A DNA stretch of 64,000 nt from Solea solea (lineage: Eukaryota; Chordata; Actinopteri; Pleuronectiformes; Soleidae). The stretch lies in NCBI RefSeq assembly GCF_958295425.1, contig NC_081137.1:13654454-13718453 (forward strand), given 5' to 3'. Shown piece after piece: positions 61,638 to 64,000 of the stretch; the stretch's first letter is position 1; each line of letters starts with the position of its first letter. Made by a program: the position numbers and the translations under genes. A model generated the notes under the pieces. The model saw nothing but the letters and a program-made list of their open reading frames with translations. It had not been told where the DNA came from and searched no databases.

Positions 61638-62374
61638 GATACCAAGAGACATACAAAGACATGTGACATCACCGCACAAGTGACGTACTGTATTGTATTG
61701 ACTTAAAAAACCCTGAAAACACATGTTAATCTCCAACATTTCAAGAAAATCTCAATATTTAACAGAGGAGCCTGGTGTGTTTAGGGACAGCACTGCCAAA
61801 AGCTGGCACTTGTGAGCCAAATCGCATGCTTTTTCATCTCAGTGACTGTGTCGGACGGAGTCTGAGCTCCGGTCACGCAGGAAGTACTAAACCATTCTGT
61901 GAACAAATCTTTTTAATGAATTTAGACTTAGACTTAGACTTCCATTGATTGTCATTGCACAGAAAACACAGCAGTGAAACTGGCAACGAAATTGCGTTGC
62001 TTGGCAACAGCATTGGATTGTGAGGTAGTTATTGTAAACTATGATTCAAGAAAAAATAAAAAAGTGTATATGTATATAAATATATGTAAAAGTAATGATT
62101 CAGTTTCACCAAAAACAACAGTTTCGCGCAGCTGTGCTATGACGACCTCCGCCCACAGACCCCTAACAGCAGAAATGACACACTGTGCCTTTATGTCATT
62201 GTTTGTTTTTGTTGCTGCAGAGTGGCCGAGAAGGAACCCATCAATAAGATGTCCCTCCACAACCTGGCCACTGTGTTTGGCCCCACTCTGCTCAGGCCGT
62301 CAGAGTCTGAGAGCACAAAGGCGCACCACATCACCTCCGCTTCTGACATCTGGTCACATGACGTCATGGCACAG
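1412..62374 (+). CDS. abr: ABR (active BCR-related), RhoGEF/RhoGAP protein, partial spliced gene
   Basis: Nineteen exons totalling 2151 nt give 717 uninterrupted codons, and every junction agrees in phase. The product matches ABR from the middle of its DH domain to near the end of RhoGAP. In the 717-residue segment, DH runs to about residue 170, PH covers about 188-346, C2 about 371-500 and RhoGAP about 534 to the end. ABR acts on Rho-family GTPases (GAP for Rac/Cdc42, GEF through DH-PH) at the membrane and cytoskeleton. I chose ABR over the paralogue BCR because of ABR-type stretches such as [17 protein letters not shown] text in exon 13, NIPVTSNKD in exon 10 and [13 protein letters not shown] in exon 18. 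By comparison with remembered mammalian ABR (about 859 aa), roughly 113 N-terminal and 29 C-terminal residues lie outside the window. No frameshift or stop was seen. Confidence 0.97.
1935..2100. mobile_element. MITE-like 'TATCG' repeat fragment
   Basis: The block is rich in TATCG, GATA and TATCGTGATA motifs and ends in text like TATCGTGAGGTACCCTGTGAT. Similar text occurs near 23100-23330 and 26430-26555, suggesting a dispersed non-autonomous DNA transposon family. Ends and target-site duplications are not defined. Confidence 0.5.
1947..1994. repeat. Perfect 22-bp inverted repeat with 4-nt loop
   Basis: The left arm 1947-1968 is the exact reverse complement of the right arm 1973-1994, and the loop is CACA. 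It lies inside the MITE-like block. Perfect conservation of long arms inside a decayed element is unusual. Confidence 0.9.
5013..5120 (+). CDS. abr: abr exon 2: DH domain, middle
   Basis: 36 codons, phase 0/0, running from [10 protein letters not shown] to FQKISE. The acceptor is gatccag at 5012 and the donor is gtaagt at 5121. It matches the ABR DH segment containing [15 protein letters not shown] nearly residue for residue. Confidence 0.97.
5287..5950 (-). mobile_element. L1-like LINE remnant (C-terminal end of ORF2)
   Basis: Reading the minus strand in broken frames gives text typical of the C-terminus of fish L1-type ORF2. There is a C-x2-C pair followed by an H-M-x-W-E-C-P motif and a [12 protein letters not shown] helix (about 5430-5540), with [10 protein letters not shown] and [11 protein letters not shown] upstream (5770-5940). 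It is frameshifted and truncated, so inactive. The clade assignment is from memory of the motif. Confidence 0.6.
6105..6345. repeat. Unnamed interspersed repeat, copy 1
   Basis: It shares an ordered series of blocks with 42222-42510 in the same orientation. These are GGAGACAACAGC, GAGT(C/T)TGACTGAAAACA, CAGCAGTTTGACAGGATAAA, AAACGCTCCCTC and CAGATGAAGGA. I recognise no coding capacity and no family. Confidence 0.75.
6580..6640 (+). CDS. abr: abr exon 3: DH domain
   Basis: 61 nt, phase 0 in and phase 1 out, encoding [20 protein letters not shown]. The acceptor is gctttcag at 6579 and the donor is gtaagt at 6641. The [10 protein letters not shown] core matches ABR. The final G of the exon combines with CT of exon 4 to give alanine. 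Confidence 0.96.
6849..6953 (+). promoter_or_regulatory. Candidate promoter/5' UTR of the intron-3 first exon
   Basis: A long CT dinucleotide tract (6849-6880) is followed by a purine-rich leader (GAGGAAGGAGGCAGTGAGC-like, to 6950) directly before the ATG at 6954. No TATA box is evident. The transcription start is unknown, so this is inferred only from the first-exon candidate downstream. Confidence 0.35.
6954..6999 (+). CDS. abr: abr alternative first coding exon (intron 3), [15 protein letters not shown]
   Basis: An ATG at 6954, with G at -3 and G at +4, opens 15 codons reading [15 protein letters not shown] plus one base. A gtaacg donor follows at 7000. The phase-1 end matches exon 4, so splicing gives [14 protein letters not shown] recall a mammalian ABR isoform with a very similar N-terminus (a MEILLIIRFCCNCTY-like start) joined at the same point. 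This supports a real conserved alternative promoter, although the recollection needs alignment. The protein would lack the front of the DH domain but keep its rear together with PH, C2 and RhoGAP. The hydrophobic, cysteine-rich start could be lipid-modified or membrane-associated, which is inference. Confidence 0.82.
8296..8422 (-). mobile_element. SINE-like teleost repeat, truncated copy
   Basis: On the minus strand it carries the 3' half of the repeat seen at 9123-9403, with GTCAGCTGAGAT, CCGCGACCCTCACGTGGAGG, GATAAAGTGGTAGAAGATGG and the GGATGGATGG tail. The internal part is deleted. Confidence 0.75.
9123..9403 (+). mobile_element. SINE-like teleost repeat with tRNA-like head
   Basis: The 5' end (GTGGTTAGCATTGTTGCCTC then a GGTCTGGG region) resembles tRNA A/B boxes. 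The body has the common fish text GGCCTTTCTGTGTGGAGTG, GCATGTTCTCC and TGGGTTTTCTC, then GTCAGCTGGGATTGGCACCAG and a (GATG)n tail at about 9385-9400. It is a diverged, inactive-looking copy. The open frames here are shadows of the repeat. Confidence 0.8.
9845..9882. repeat. (AT)n microsatellite
   Basis: 19 uninterrupted AT units. Confidence 0.98.
10515..10553. repeat. (GT)n microsatellite upstream of exon 4
   Basis: About 19 GT units end 47 nt before the exon 4 start. UG repeats near a 3' splice site are known binding sites for TDP-43 and CELF proteins. Confidence 0.97.
10601..10653 (+). CDS. abr: abr exon 4: DH domain
   Basis: 53 nt, phase 1 in and phase 0 out, encoding (A)[17 protein letters not shown]. 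The acceptor is tccccacag and the donor is gtgagt at 10654. It is identical in style to ABR at the conserved KPIDRVTRS segment. It is the shared acceptor for exon 3 and for the alternative first exon at 6954. Confidence 0.97.
10654..11749. other. Intron 4 (1.1 kb)
   Basis: It contains a (GT)n run near 11466-11488. No gene or identifiable mobile element was seen. Confidence 0.7.
11750..11890 (+). CDS. abr: abr exon 5: end of DH domain
   Basis: 47 codons, phase 0/0, from [20 protein letters not shown] to TAVTTPKGE. The acceptor is gtttcag and the donor is gtgaga at 11891. It encodes the last DH helices, with the conserved [27 protein letters not shown] sequence, and the linker to the PH domain. 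Confidence 0.97.
12215..12866 (+). mobile_element. Decayed non-LTR retrotransposon (LINE) reverse-transcriptase fragment
   Basis: Translation shows RT palm motifs in order: [23 protein letters not shown], then an FADY motif where active enzymes have FADD, then [21 protein letters not shown] and, after frameshifts, RWFGHV, MELPGRR and a C-terminal stretch ending near 12866. The segment between QGSAL and VMDRL is deleted and a catalytic Asp is replaced by Tyr, so it is inactive. The type is one frequent in fish (possibly RTE/Rex-like), and the clade is uncertain. Confidence 0.88.
13352..13411 (-). mobile_element. hAT-like MITE fragment
   Basis: A short piece with AATCAATTAATCGAATAATCG ending in GTCGCAGCCCTA matches one terminus of the complete element at 16112-16438. 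Confidence 0.6.
13976..14097 (+). CDS. abr: abr exon 6: PH domain, first strands
   Basis: 122 nt, phase 0 in and phase 2 out, from [20 protein letters not shown] to [13 protein letters not shown]. The acceptor is ttttcccag and the donor is gtgagg at 14098. [14 protein letters not shown] is the typical beta-strand core of the PH domain that follows the DH domain and binds phosphoinositides. Confidence 0.97.
14098..15155. other. Intron 6 (1.1 kb)
   Basis: A T-rich run lies near 14116-14130. No other recognised feature. Confidence 0.7.
15156..15324 (+). CDS. abr: abr exon 7: PH domain, middle
   Basis: 169 nt, phase 2 in and phase 0 out. It encodes [20 protein letters not shown], a variable acidic loop ([10 protein letters not shown]) and a helical stretch [20 protein letters not shown]. 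The acceptor is gtcccgcag and the donor is gtaaat at 15325. The loop region differs most from mammalian ABR as I remember it, while its flanks are well conserved. Confidence 0.96.
15325..17688. other. Intron 7 (2.4 kb)
   Basis: It contains one complete hAT-like MITE (16112-16438). No other gene or element was recognised. Confidence 0.75.
16112..16438 (+). mobile_element. Complete hAT-like MITE (327 bp) with target-site duplication
   Basis: It begins CAGGGCTGCAACTAATGA and ends TCGATTGTTTCAGCCCTA, giving imperfect terminal inverted repeats built on AGGGCTG. It is flanked by CAAGACAT (16104-16111) and CAAGACTT (16439-16446), an 8-bp duplication with one mismatch as expected for hAT. The interior carries ATCGATTA-type subterminal repeats and no coding capacity. 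Confidence 0.85.
17689..17808 (+). CDS. abr: abr exon 8: PH domain insert/linker
   Basis: 40 codons, phase 0/0, from [20 protein letters not shown] to [11 protein letters not shown]. The acceptor is ttgtgcag and the donor is gtaact at 17809. The basic, charged helix ([14 protein letters not shown]) precedes the PF-RIHNR strand of the PH domain. Confidence 0.97.
17809..18139. other. Intron 8 (331 bp)
   Basis: Short intron with nothing recognised. Confidence 0.8.
18140..18215 (+). CDS. abr: abr exon 9: end of PH domain
   Basis: 76 nt, phase 0 in and phase 1 out, encoding [20 protein letters not shown] and KLQKK. The acceptor is tatccag and the donor is gtaaca at 18216. The W in ERAEWKE is the conserved tryptophan of the PH C-terminal helix. 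Confidence 0.97.
18314..18418 (+). CDS. abr: abr exon 10: PH-C2 linker and start of C2 domain
   Basis: 105 nt, phase 1 in and phase 1 out, encoding [20 protein letters not shown], then [15 protein letters not shown]. The acceptor is tttttcag and the donor is gtaaga at 18419. Intron 9 before it is only 98 bp. Confidence 0.97.
18591..18607. repeat. Poly-G run (17 nt)
   Basis: Seventeen consecutive G on the + (transcribed-sense) strand in intron 10. Confidence 0.97.
18826..18862. repeat. (CA)n microsatellite
   Basis: About 18 CA units in intron 10. Confidence 0.97.
20931..21020 (+). mobile_element. LINE scrap, same family as 12215-12866
   Basis: ATGTTGACGATGGAGCTGCC and AGTTGGTGTAACAGAAGAGG match 12690-12810 of the first LINE fragment in the same order. 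An internal deletion separates the matches. Confidence 0.75.
21161..21235 (+). CDS. abr: abr exon 11: C2 domain
   Basis: 75 nt, phase 1 in and phase 1 out, encoding [20 protein letters not shown] and FTDSA. The acceptor is gttttccag and the donor is gtaagt at 21236. [11 protein letters not shown] is the first C2 strand, which in this family mediates lipid or partner binding. Confidence 0.97.
21515..21835. mobile_element. 'ATATCGG' interspersed repeat with poly-A tract
   Basis: It starts with GGAATCGGTATCGATATCGG and ends with AATATCGGTATCGTATCGGA. A 22-base poly-A lies inside it at 21632-21653. Similar text occurs at about 8552-8650. The family is not identified. Confidence 0.5.
22551..23092. 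mobile_element. Teleost MITE-like element, 'ACTCAAGTAAAAGTAC' type
   Basis: The left part has TACTCAAGTAAAAGTACCAC and repeated GTAC/AAGTA motifs. The right part ends TTCATTACTTTCCAACTCTGG. This combination is common in fish genomes as a long non-autonomous DNA element. Exact termini and target duplication were not resolved. Confidence 0.6.
23095..23332. mobile_element. TATCG-type MITE-like element
   Basis: It runs from CACGATGCAATATTATCACG to AGATATTGTGATATTTCACT and then CCCACCCAGCCCTA. This end structure is shared with 26430-26555. Confidence 0.55.
26430..26555. mobile_element. TATCG-type MITE-like fragment
   Basis: It contains AATGTATCGATTATCACAGT and ends CTGTGATTCCCACCCCTAAT, like 23095-23332 and the block at 1935-2100. 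Confidence 0.55.
26577..26810 (-). mobile_element. hAT-like MITE, diverged copy
   Basis: It contains ACTACTTTGATAATCGACTA at the left and TATTAGTTGCAG at the right, matching the interior and ends of the 16112 element. Confidence 0.65.
28104..28307. mobile_element. hAT-like MITE, diverged copy
   Basis: It runs from ATTAGTTATCAATTAATTGA to GTTGTTAGTAGCAGCCCTAT. The right end keeps the CAGCCCTA terminus of the family. Confidence 0.6.
28668..28765 (+). CDS. abr: abr exon 12: C2 domain
   Basis: 98 nt, phase 1 in and phase 0 out, encoding (N)[20 protein letters not shown], then [12 protein letters not shown]. The acceptor is tttctgtag and the donor is gtgagt at 28766. CTLEVDSYG and EPQWNE are the classic C2 signature positions. 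Confidence 0.97.
28766..29110. other. Intron 12 (345 bp)
   Basis: Short A+T-rich intron. It ends in CGTCCGATAG, a rather weak polypyrimidine context. Confidence 0.8.
29111..29242 (+). CDS. abr: abr exon 13: C2 domain, C-terminal strands
   Basis: 44 codons, phase 0/0, encoding [20 protein letters not shown], then [20 protein letters not shown] and GQVQ. The acceptor is gatag at 29110 and the donor is gtaaga at 29243. The [11 protein letters not shown] stretch distinguishes ABR from BCR, which has a different insert here. Confidence 0.97.
30418..30450. repeat. (CCG)n/(CTG)n trinucleotide run
   Basis: Consecutive CCG units turn into CTG units in intron 13. The alanine-rich open frame on the minus strand is an artefact of this run. 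Confidence 0.9.
30588..30613. repeat. (GA)n microsatellite
   Basis: About 13 GA units. Confidence 0.95.
32814..32837. repeat. (TCC)n microsatellite
   Basis: Seven or eight TCC units. Confidence 0.93.
33630..33693. repeat. Perfect 15-bp inverted repeat, 34-nt spacer
   Basis: CCATTCCCACTGGTC (33630-33644) is the reverse complement of GACCAGTGGGAATGG (33679-33693). A third partial GGTGGGAATG follows at about 33737. It may be a MITE terminus or a structured RNA segment, and no family was recognised. Confidence 0.85.
34090..34345. repeat. Probable teleost interspersed repeat
   Basis: Dense text such as CTCAAAACCCAAGACTTTGC, GGACTCCGGGTCGACGGCTC and AGTAGGGGGAGTGGAGACAG reads like a repeat I have seen in fish introns on either strand. 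No coding function is assigned and the family is unknown. Confidence 0.45.
36014..36036. repeat. (GAG)n microsatellite
   Basis: About seven GAG/GGA units. Confidence 0.92.
37797..37995 (-). mobile_element. hAT-like MITE, diverged copy
   Basis: It contains CAACTATTTTGATAATCAAT at the left, TTTACGGACCAAATAAG in the middle and ATAATCATGAGTTGCAG at the right. This is the order expected for the 16112 element in reverse orientation. Confidence 0.7.
40501..40536. repeat. (AT)n microsatellite
   Basis: About 18 AT units, with more TATATA-rich sequence to 40585. Confidence 0.96.
41372..41391. repeat. Poly-G run (20 nt)
   Basis: Twenty consecutive G on the sense strand of intron 13. Confidence 0.96.
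42222..42510. repeat. Unnamed interspersed repeat, copy 2
   Basis: It matches copy 1 (6105-6345) block by block in the same orientation and is slightly longer because of an insertion between TGACTGAAAACA and CAGCAGTTTGACAGG (42351-42365). Confidence 0.75.
43691..43862 (-). mobile_element. SINE-like teleost repeat, truncated copy
   Basis: The reverse complement of the 3' half of the 9123-9403 repeat. It has TCTACCGCCTTTATCCTCTG, GCGGGGCCCATGGTGCCAAT and GGACATGTGGAAGGAAAC. Confidence 0.75.
47380..47720. other. Possible conserved non-coding block
   Basis: A G+C-moderate, repeat-free stretch with CpG dinucleotides, TATTTATGAGCC, TGATCATTTATTCATCC and a GTGATTGGCAG CCAAT-like box. Its texture contrasts with the surrounding A+T-rich intron. 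The regulatory role is inference only. Confidence 0.3.
47848..47877. repeat. (CTCC)n microsatellite
   Basis: About six CCCT units followed by a C run. Confidence 0.92.
48362..48382. repeat. Poly-T run (21 nt)
   Basis: Twenty-one consecutive T in intron 13. Confidence 0.95.
48944..49013. repeat. Long (AT)n microsatellite
   Basis: About 35 AT units with two TTT interruptions. It is the longest AT run in the window, and a shorter one lies at 48719-48736. Confidence 0.96.
51243..51273. repeat. (CT)n microsatellite
   Basis: About 15 CT units, 380 bp upstream of the candidate start codon at 51656. Confidence 0.96.
51413..51460 (+). other. Candidate upstream ORF (15 codons)
   Basis: The ATG at 51413 sits in a strong start context (GAAACCATGG), runs 15 codons and stops at TGA 51458-51460, 195 bases before the 51656 ATG. 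If it is in the 5' UTR of the internal transcript it could restrain translation. Alternatively a gtagca donor at the same place could end a non-coding 5' exon. Confidence 0.35.
51656..51841 (+). CDS. abr: abr alternative first coding exon (intron 13): N-terminus of a GAP-only isoform
   Basis: The ATG at 51656 (G at -3) opens exactly 62 codons, [20 protein letters not shown] through to [15 protein letters not shown], ending AAG|gtttct. The phase-0 end matches exon 14, so splicing gives KLLKQK-LDPQTVQ. The peptide is protein-like: an acidic/helical start, a CC pair, then a strongly basic amphipathic tail. Its GC-richer codons contrast with the surrounding intron. The product would be about 326 residues including the unseen last exon: the 62-residue head, the tail of C2 and the whole RhoGAP domain, with no DH or PH. 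Short ABR forms from internal starts exist in mammals, but I cannot say whether this exon corresponds to one. The donor is weak at +3 to +5. Confidence 0.72.
51842..56568. other. Intron 13 after the internal first exon: unassigned
   Basis: There are T- and C-rich stretches at 51900-52060 and 52920-52965. About 53880-54620 is a repeat-free block with CCAAT-type boxes (TTTTATTGGCCCCAATCC and CTATTGGTTAATGAG near 54430-54480), a possible enhancer. A CAG run lies at 56482-56499. No gene was recognised. Confidence 0.55.
56569..56641 (+). tRNA. tRNA-Val (AAC)
   Basis: A 73-nt cloverleaf including discriminator A. The acceptor stem GTTCCCG pairs with CGGGAAC, the anticodon stem is TTCGC/GCGAA with loop CTAACAC (anticodon AAC), and the T arm is CCCGG/CCGGG with loop TTCGAGA. 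The A-box (TAGTGTAGTGGTTATCAC) and B-box (GGTTCGAGACC) are intact and there is no intron. It lies in intron 13 in the sense orientation. The first TTTT-type terminator is at about 56696. Confidence 0.97.
57545..57593. repeat. (GT)n microsatellite
   Basis: About 24 uninterrupted GT units. Confidence 0.97.
58784..58800. repeat. Poly-C run (17 nt)
   Basis: Seventeen consecutive C, followed by further C-rich sequence. Confidence 0.96.
59271..59343 (+). tRNA. tRNA-Val (AAC), second copy
   Basis: Identical to the 56569 gene except for one D-loop base (GTAGCGG instead of GTAGTGG). All stems pair, the anticodon is AAC and the discriminator is A. Downstream sequence (TTTATTA, GTAATGGCTGATTAA, CAATAAC) resembles that of the first gene, implying local duplication. 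Confidence 0.97.
59344..60426. other. End of intron 13
   Basis: A 149-codon open frame at 59662-60111 begins at a GTG, has no splice context and no recognised domain. No other feature was seen. Confidence 0.65.
60427..60486 (+). CDS. abr: abr exon 14: C2-GAP linker
   Basis: 20 codons, phase 0/0, [20 protein letters not shown]. The acceptor is tgtttcag and the donor is gtaaga at 60487. It is the first exon shared by full-length ABR and the candidate GAP-only isoform starting at 51656. Confidence 0.97.
60668..60777 (+). CDS. abr: abr exon 15: C2-GAP linker, start of RhoGAP
   Basis: 110 nt, phase 0 in and phase 2 out, encoding [20 protein letters not shown], then [17 protein letters not shown]. 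The acceptor is ttttcag and the donor is gtgagt at 60778. GVFGVKI-VVTKRERS is the conserved lead-in to the GAP domain. Confidence 0.97.
60925..61064 (+). CDS. abr: abr exon 16: RhoGAP domain with arginine finger
   Basis: 140 nt, phase 2 in and phase 1 out, from [20 protein letters not shown] to ALKAAFDT. The acceptor is gtgcacag and the donor is gtaaga at 61065. GIYRISG carries the catalytic arginine finger (codon 61010-61012), which inserts into the Rac/Cdc42 active site to speed GTP hydrolysis. The residue is intact, so GAP activity is expected. Confidence 0.98.
61209..61343 (+). CDS. abr: abr exon 17: RhoGAP domain
   Basis: 135 nt, phase 1 in and phase 1 out, from (N)[20 protein letters not shown] to YPAFMEGI. 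The acceptor is acctgtag and the donor is gtgaga at 61344. [13 protein letters not shown] contains the conserved RhoGAP Lys and Arg that stabilise the GTPase interface. Confidence 0.98.
61491..61596 (+). CDS. abr: abr exon 18: RhoGAP domain
   Basis: 106 nt, phase 1 in and phase 2 out, from [20 protein letters not shown] to LTLLEHLKR. The acceptor is tctctcacag and the donor is gtacgt at 61597. A (CA)n microsatellite begins 7 nt after the exon end. Confidence 0.97.
61604..61635. repeat. (CA)n microsatellite at a 5' splice site
   Basis: 16 CA units immediately after the exon 18 donor. CA repeats are bound by hnRNP L and can regulate splicing of the adjacent exon. Confidence 0.97.
61920..62005. 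repeat. Teleost interspersed repeat fragment
   Basis: Starts with TTAGAC units and continues with the TTGTCATTGCAC...ACGAAATTGCGTTGC text, seen widely in fish genomes. The family name is uncertain. Confidence 0.5.
62221..62374 (+). CDS. abr: abr exon 19: RhoGAP domain, near C-terminus
   Basis: 154 nt, phase 2 in and phase 0 out, from [20 protein letters not shown] to [11 protein letters not shown]. The acceptor is ttgctgcag and the donor is gtacat at 62375. [16 protein letters not shown] carries the conserved RhoGAP Asn. The final coding exon, expected to start VQVLLYY, is not found before 64000. Confidence 0.98.
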
Positions 62375-62544
62375 GTACATGCACACGGTCACATTTGAGT
62401 AGCAAGGTTTATTTATTTATTTTCCACTTCCAAAGTGCAGCTGCGACTGCTGCAGCAGCTCAGGAGTGAAAGTGACCCTTCACACAGAAAGACCACGACA
62501 CATGCTGCTCGAGTCCAAAGTGAGGCCACACCTGACAGCAGCCA

Positions 62545-62617
62545 GTTCCTGTAGTGTAGTGGTTATCACGTTCGCCTCACACGCGAAAGGTCCTCAGTTC
62601 GAAACTGGGCAGGAACA
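62545..62617 (+). tRNA. tRNA-Val (CAC)
   Basis: A 73-nt cloverleaf including discriminator A. The acceptor GTTCCTG pairs with CAGGAAC, a compensated change from the AAC copies. The anticodon loop is CTCACAC (anticodon CAC). The T arm CTCAG/CTGGG has one G-U pair. The A-box and B-box (GTTCGAAAC) are intact. It reads in the sense orientation inside intron 19. No T4 terminator lies within about 110 nt. Confidence 0.95.
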
Positions 62618-63852
62618 TTATGCACTAGATTGTAAATCTAAAAGCACTTTCTGATTTGCTCTAACTAAAGTAAATCGATGTTCAAAATAAGCATTAAACA
62701 GTATTCGGTCTATTTATATTTGATTTGTGATACCCGTATTTTTAAACTCAGACTTCCGTTCAATATTCACCGTGTTATATCGTTTACGTGTGAGCAATTC
62801 CACTCTGTGTGTGCACTGTGAGTTCTAATGCAAGAACGATAACTTAGAGATATGAATTACTTTAAATAATAAAATATGAACCTTGCATAACGTGTGTCCT
62901 AAGTTGCAGCCTTTTGTGATTAGCTCTACTTTTTTTAATTTTAACTATTTTTGACTATGACCTCTTGACAATATCTGGTTTATCTATTCAAAATAGTATT
63001 AGAGCGTTTAATAGTCTAAATTATTATGCACAAATGTACTCGCAGGTTCAGTTTATATTTAGAATGAGGTCACTAATCATCATTAAAATAGGCTCTCAAC
63101 ATGAGTCATTTTAGTATCCACTGCATGCAGTGGATTAGACTGTTCATGGATGCATCTTTCCTGTTTTTCAGATTAATTTTAGTCCCACGGTGCTCAGTGA
63201 CCCATGTCACCGCAGCCTGTTCTCCCAGCTGTATTTAGGCTGAAGGCCATTCATTTATCTTTAGTGAGAAATGGGTTTCCTGTGCACTAAAGACTTGGCA
63301 GAAGAAACAACATCCAGAGTAAATCATCATAAATGAGGCAGCATGTCCATTACACTCAAGTTGACTGTTTGTATTGTGGCTTATTTAAATTCGACGTGTT
63401 TATTTTGCAAGTTACTCAGAGTGATGGATTTAGCCTCAGTCTAATAAAAGAAACTTTTCTTTGAGGAGTTGCTACTTAATTTACTGACTTTAGATTGGTT
63501 TTGCTGGTAAACTGTGATCAGAGAGTGAATCACATAAAAAAATTCAGACATATTGTGAATGATGAATGGAGAGATTAAGAGAGACACAAGGGAAGGGACA
63601 TTAGACTAATTCAATATTGTCTAGACACACACTTTTTTTTTACAGTGACATATTTTTCTTTTTTTTAATATATTTCAACTTTATTTCACCAGATTATCCT
63701 CACTGAGGTCAGGAGCGAGGATTTTTCACGGATAAACACTGAGGGGAAAAAAATTAACTGCAGCAATTAACAAAGCTAAAATACAAATGAATCATACATT
63801 CATCAAATATTAGAGCCAAAGCTACTTAAATATTCACAGAAAATCCATGATC

Positions 63853-64000
63853 TAAATGTGGACATATTCGGTCTATATGTGGACATATTCGGTCTATATG
63901 TGGACATATTTGGGTCTAAATGTGGACATATTCGGTCTATATGTGGACATATTCGGTCTATATGTGGACATATTTGGGTCTATATGTGGACATATTCGGT
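63853..64000. repeat. Minisatellite with higher-order 21+21+22-bp period
   Basis: Seven tandem units of T(A/T)(A)ATGTGGACATATT(C/T)GG(G)TC type. Units start at 63853, 63874, 63895 (22 bp), 63917, 63938, 63959 (22 bp) and 63981. Units 1-3 and 4-6 are identical 64-bp blocks. The array runs off the window. Confidence 0.97.

Larger units (their letters stand above)
61597..62220. other. Intron 18 (624 bp)
   Basis: (CA)n at 61604-61635, then a (TTAGAC)n piece at 61922-61939 followed by TTGATTGTCATTGCACAGAA and ACGAAATTGCGTTGC. This matches the tail style of a common fish interspersed repeat (about 61920-62005). Confidence 0.7.
62375..64000. other. Intron 19 (partial)
   Basis: It holds a tRNA-Val(CAC) gene (62545-62617) and a minisatellite from 63853 to the window end. 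About 62620-63850 is A+T-rich with no recognised feature. Confidence 0.75.

Noticed and set aside
1..64000. CRISPR array, operon or phage-like system
   Set aside because: Intron-exon structure, tRNA form and repeat families are vertebrate. Tandem repeats here are micro/minisatellites without spacers.

Overview
The window is vertebrate, almost certainly teleost fish, genomic DNA. It has short coding exons with GT/AG introns, many dinucleotide microsatellites, A+T-rich non-autonomous DNA transposons, and retrotransposon fragments of kinds common in bony fish. No prokaryotic features are present.

One gene, on the + strand, fills the window. Nineteen constitutive coding exons between 1412 and 62374 join without a frame break into exactly 717 codons. 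Their product is recognisably ABR (active BCR-related), a Rho-family regulator with domains in the order DH (RhoGEF), PH, C2, RhoGAP. The upstream N-terminal exons and the last coding exon lie outside the window. Exons 1-5 encode most of the DH domain, 6-9 the PH domain, 10-13 the C2 domain (its tail in 14) and 15-19 the RhoGAP domain. The arginine finger is encoded at 61010-61012.

Two candidate internal first exons are the most interesting content. One, at 6954-6999 in intron 3, encodes a 15-residue Cys-rich N-terminus and joins in frame to exon 4. It would give a protein lacking the front of the DH domain. The other, at 51656-51841 in the 31-kb intron 13, encodes 62 residues and joins in frame to exon 14. 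It would give a short protein with essentially only the RhoGAP domain. The locus may therefore make GEF+GAP, GEF-truncated and GAP-only products from separate promoters.

Three tRNA-Val genes (two AAC, one CAC) sit in the same orientation inside introns near the 3' end, at 56569, 59271 and 62545. Introns also hold a decayed LINE reverse-transcriptase fragment (12.2-12.9 kb) with a second scrap at 20.9 kb, a probable L1-type C-terminal remnant on the minus strand (5.3-5.95 kb), three copies of a teleost SINE-like repeat, and a hAT-like MITE family with one complete copy and a target-site duplication (16.1 kb). An unidentified repeat is present in two copies (6.1 and 42.2 kb). A minisatellite with a 21+21+22-bp higher-order period runs off the right edge. 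Most of 30-51 kb and 52-56.5 kb is unannotated intron that may contain enhancers, but sequence alone does not prove this.
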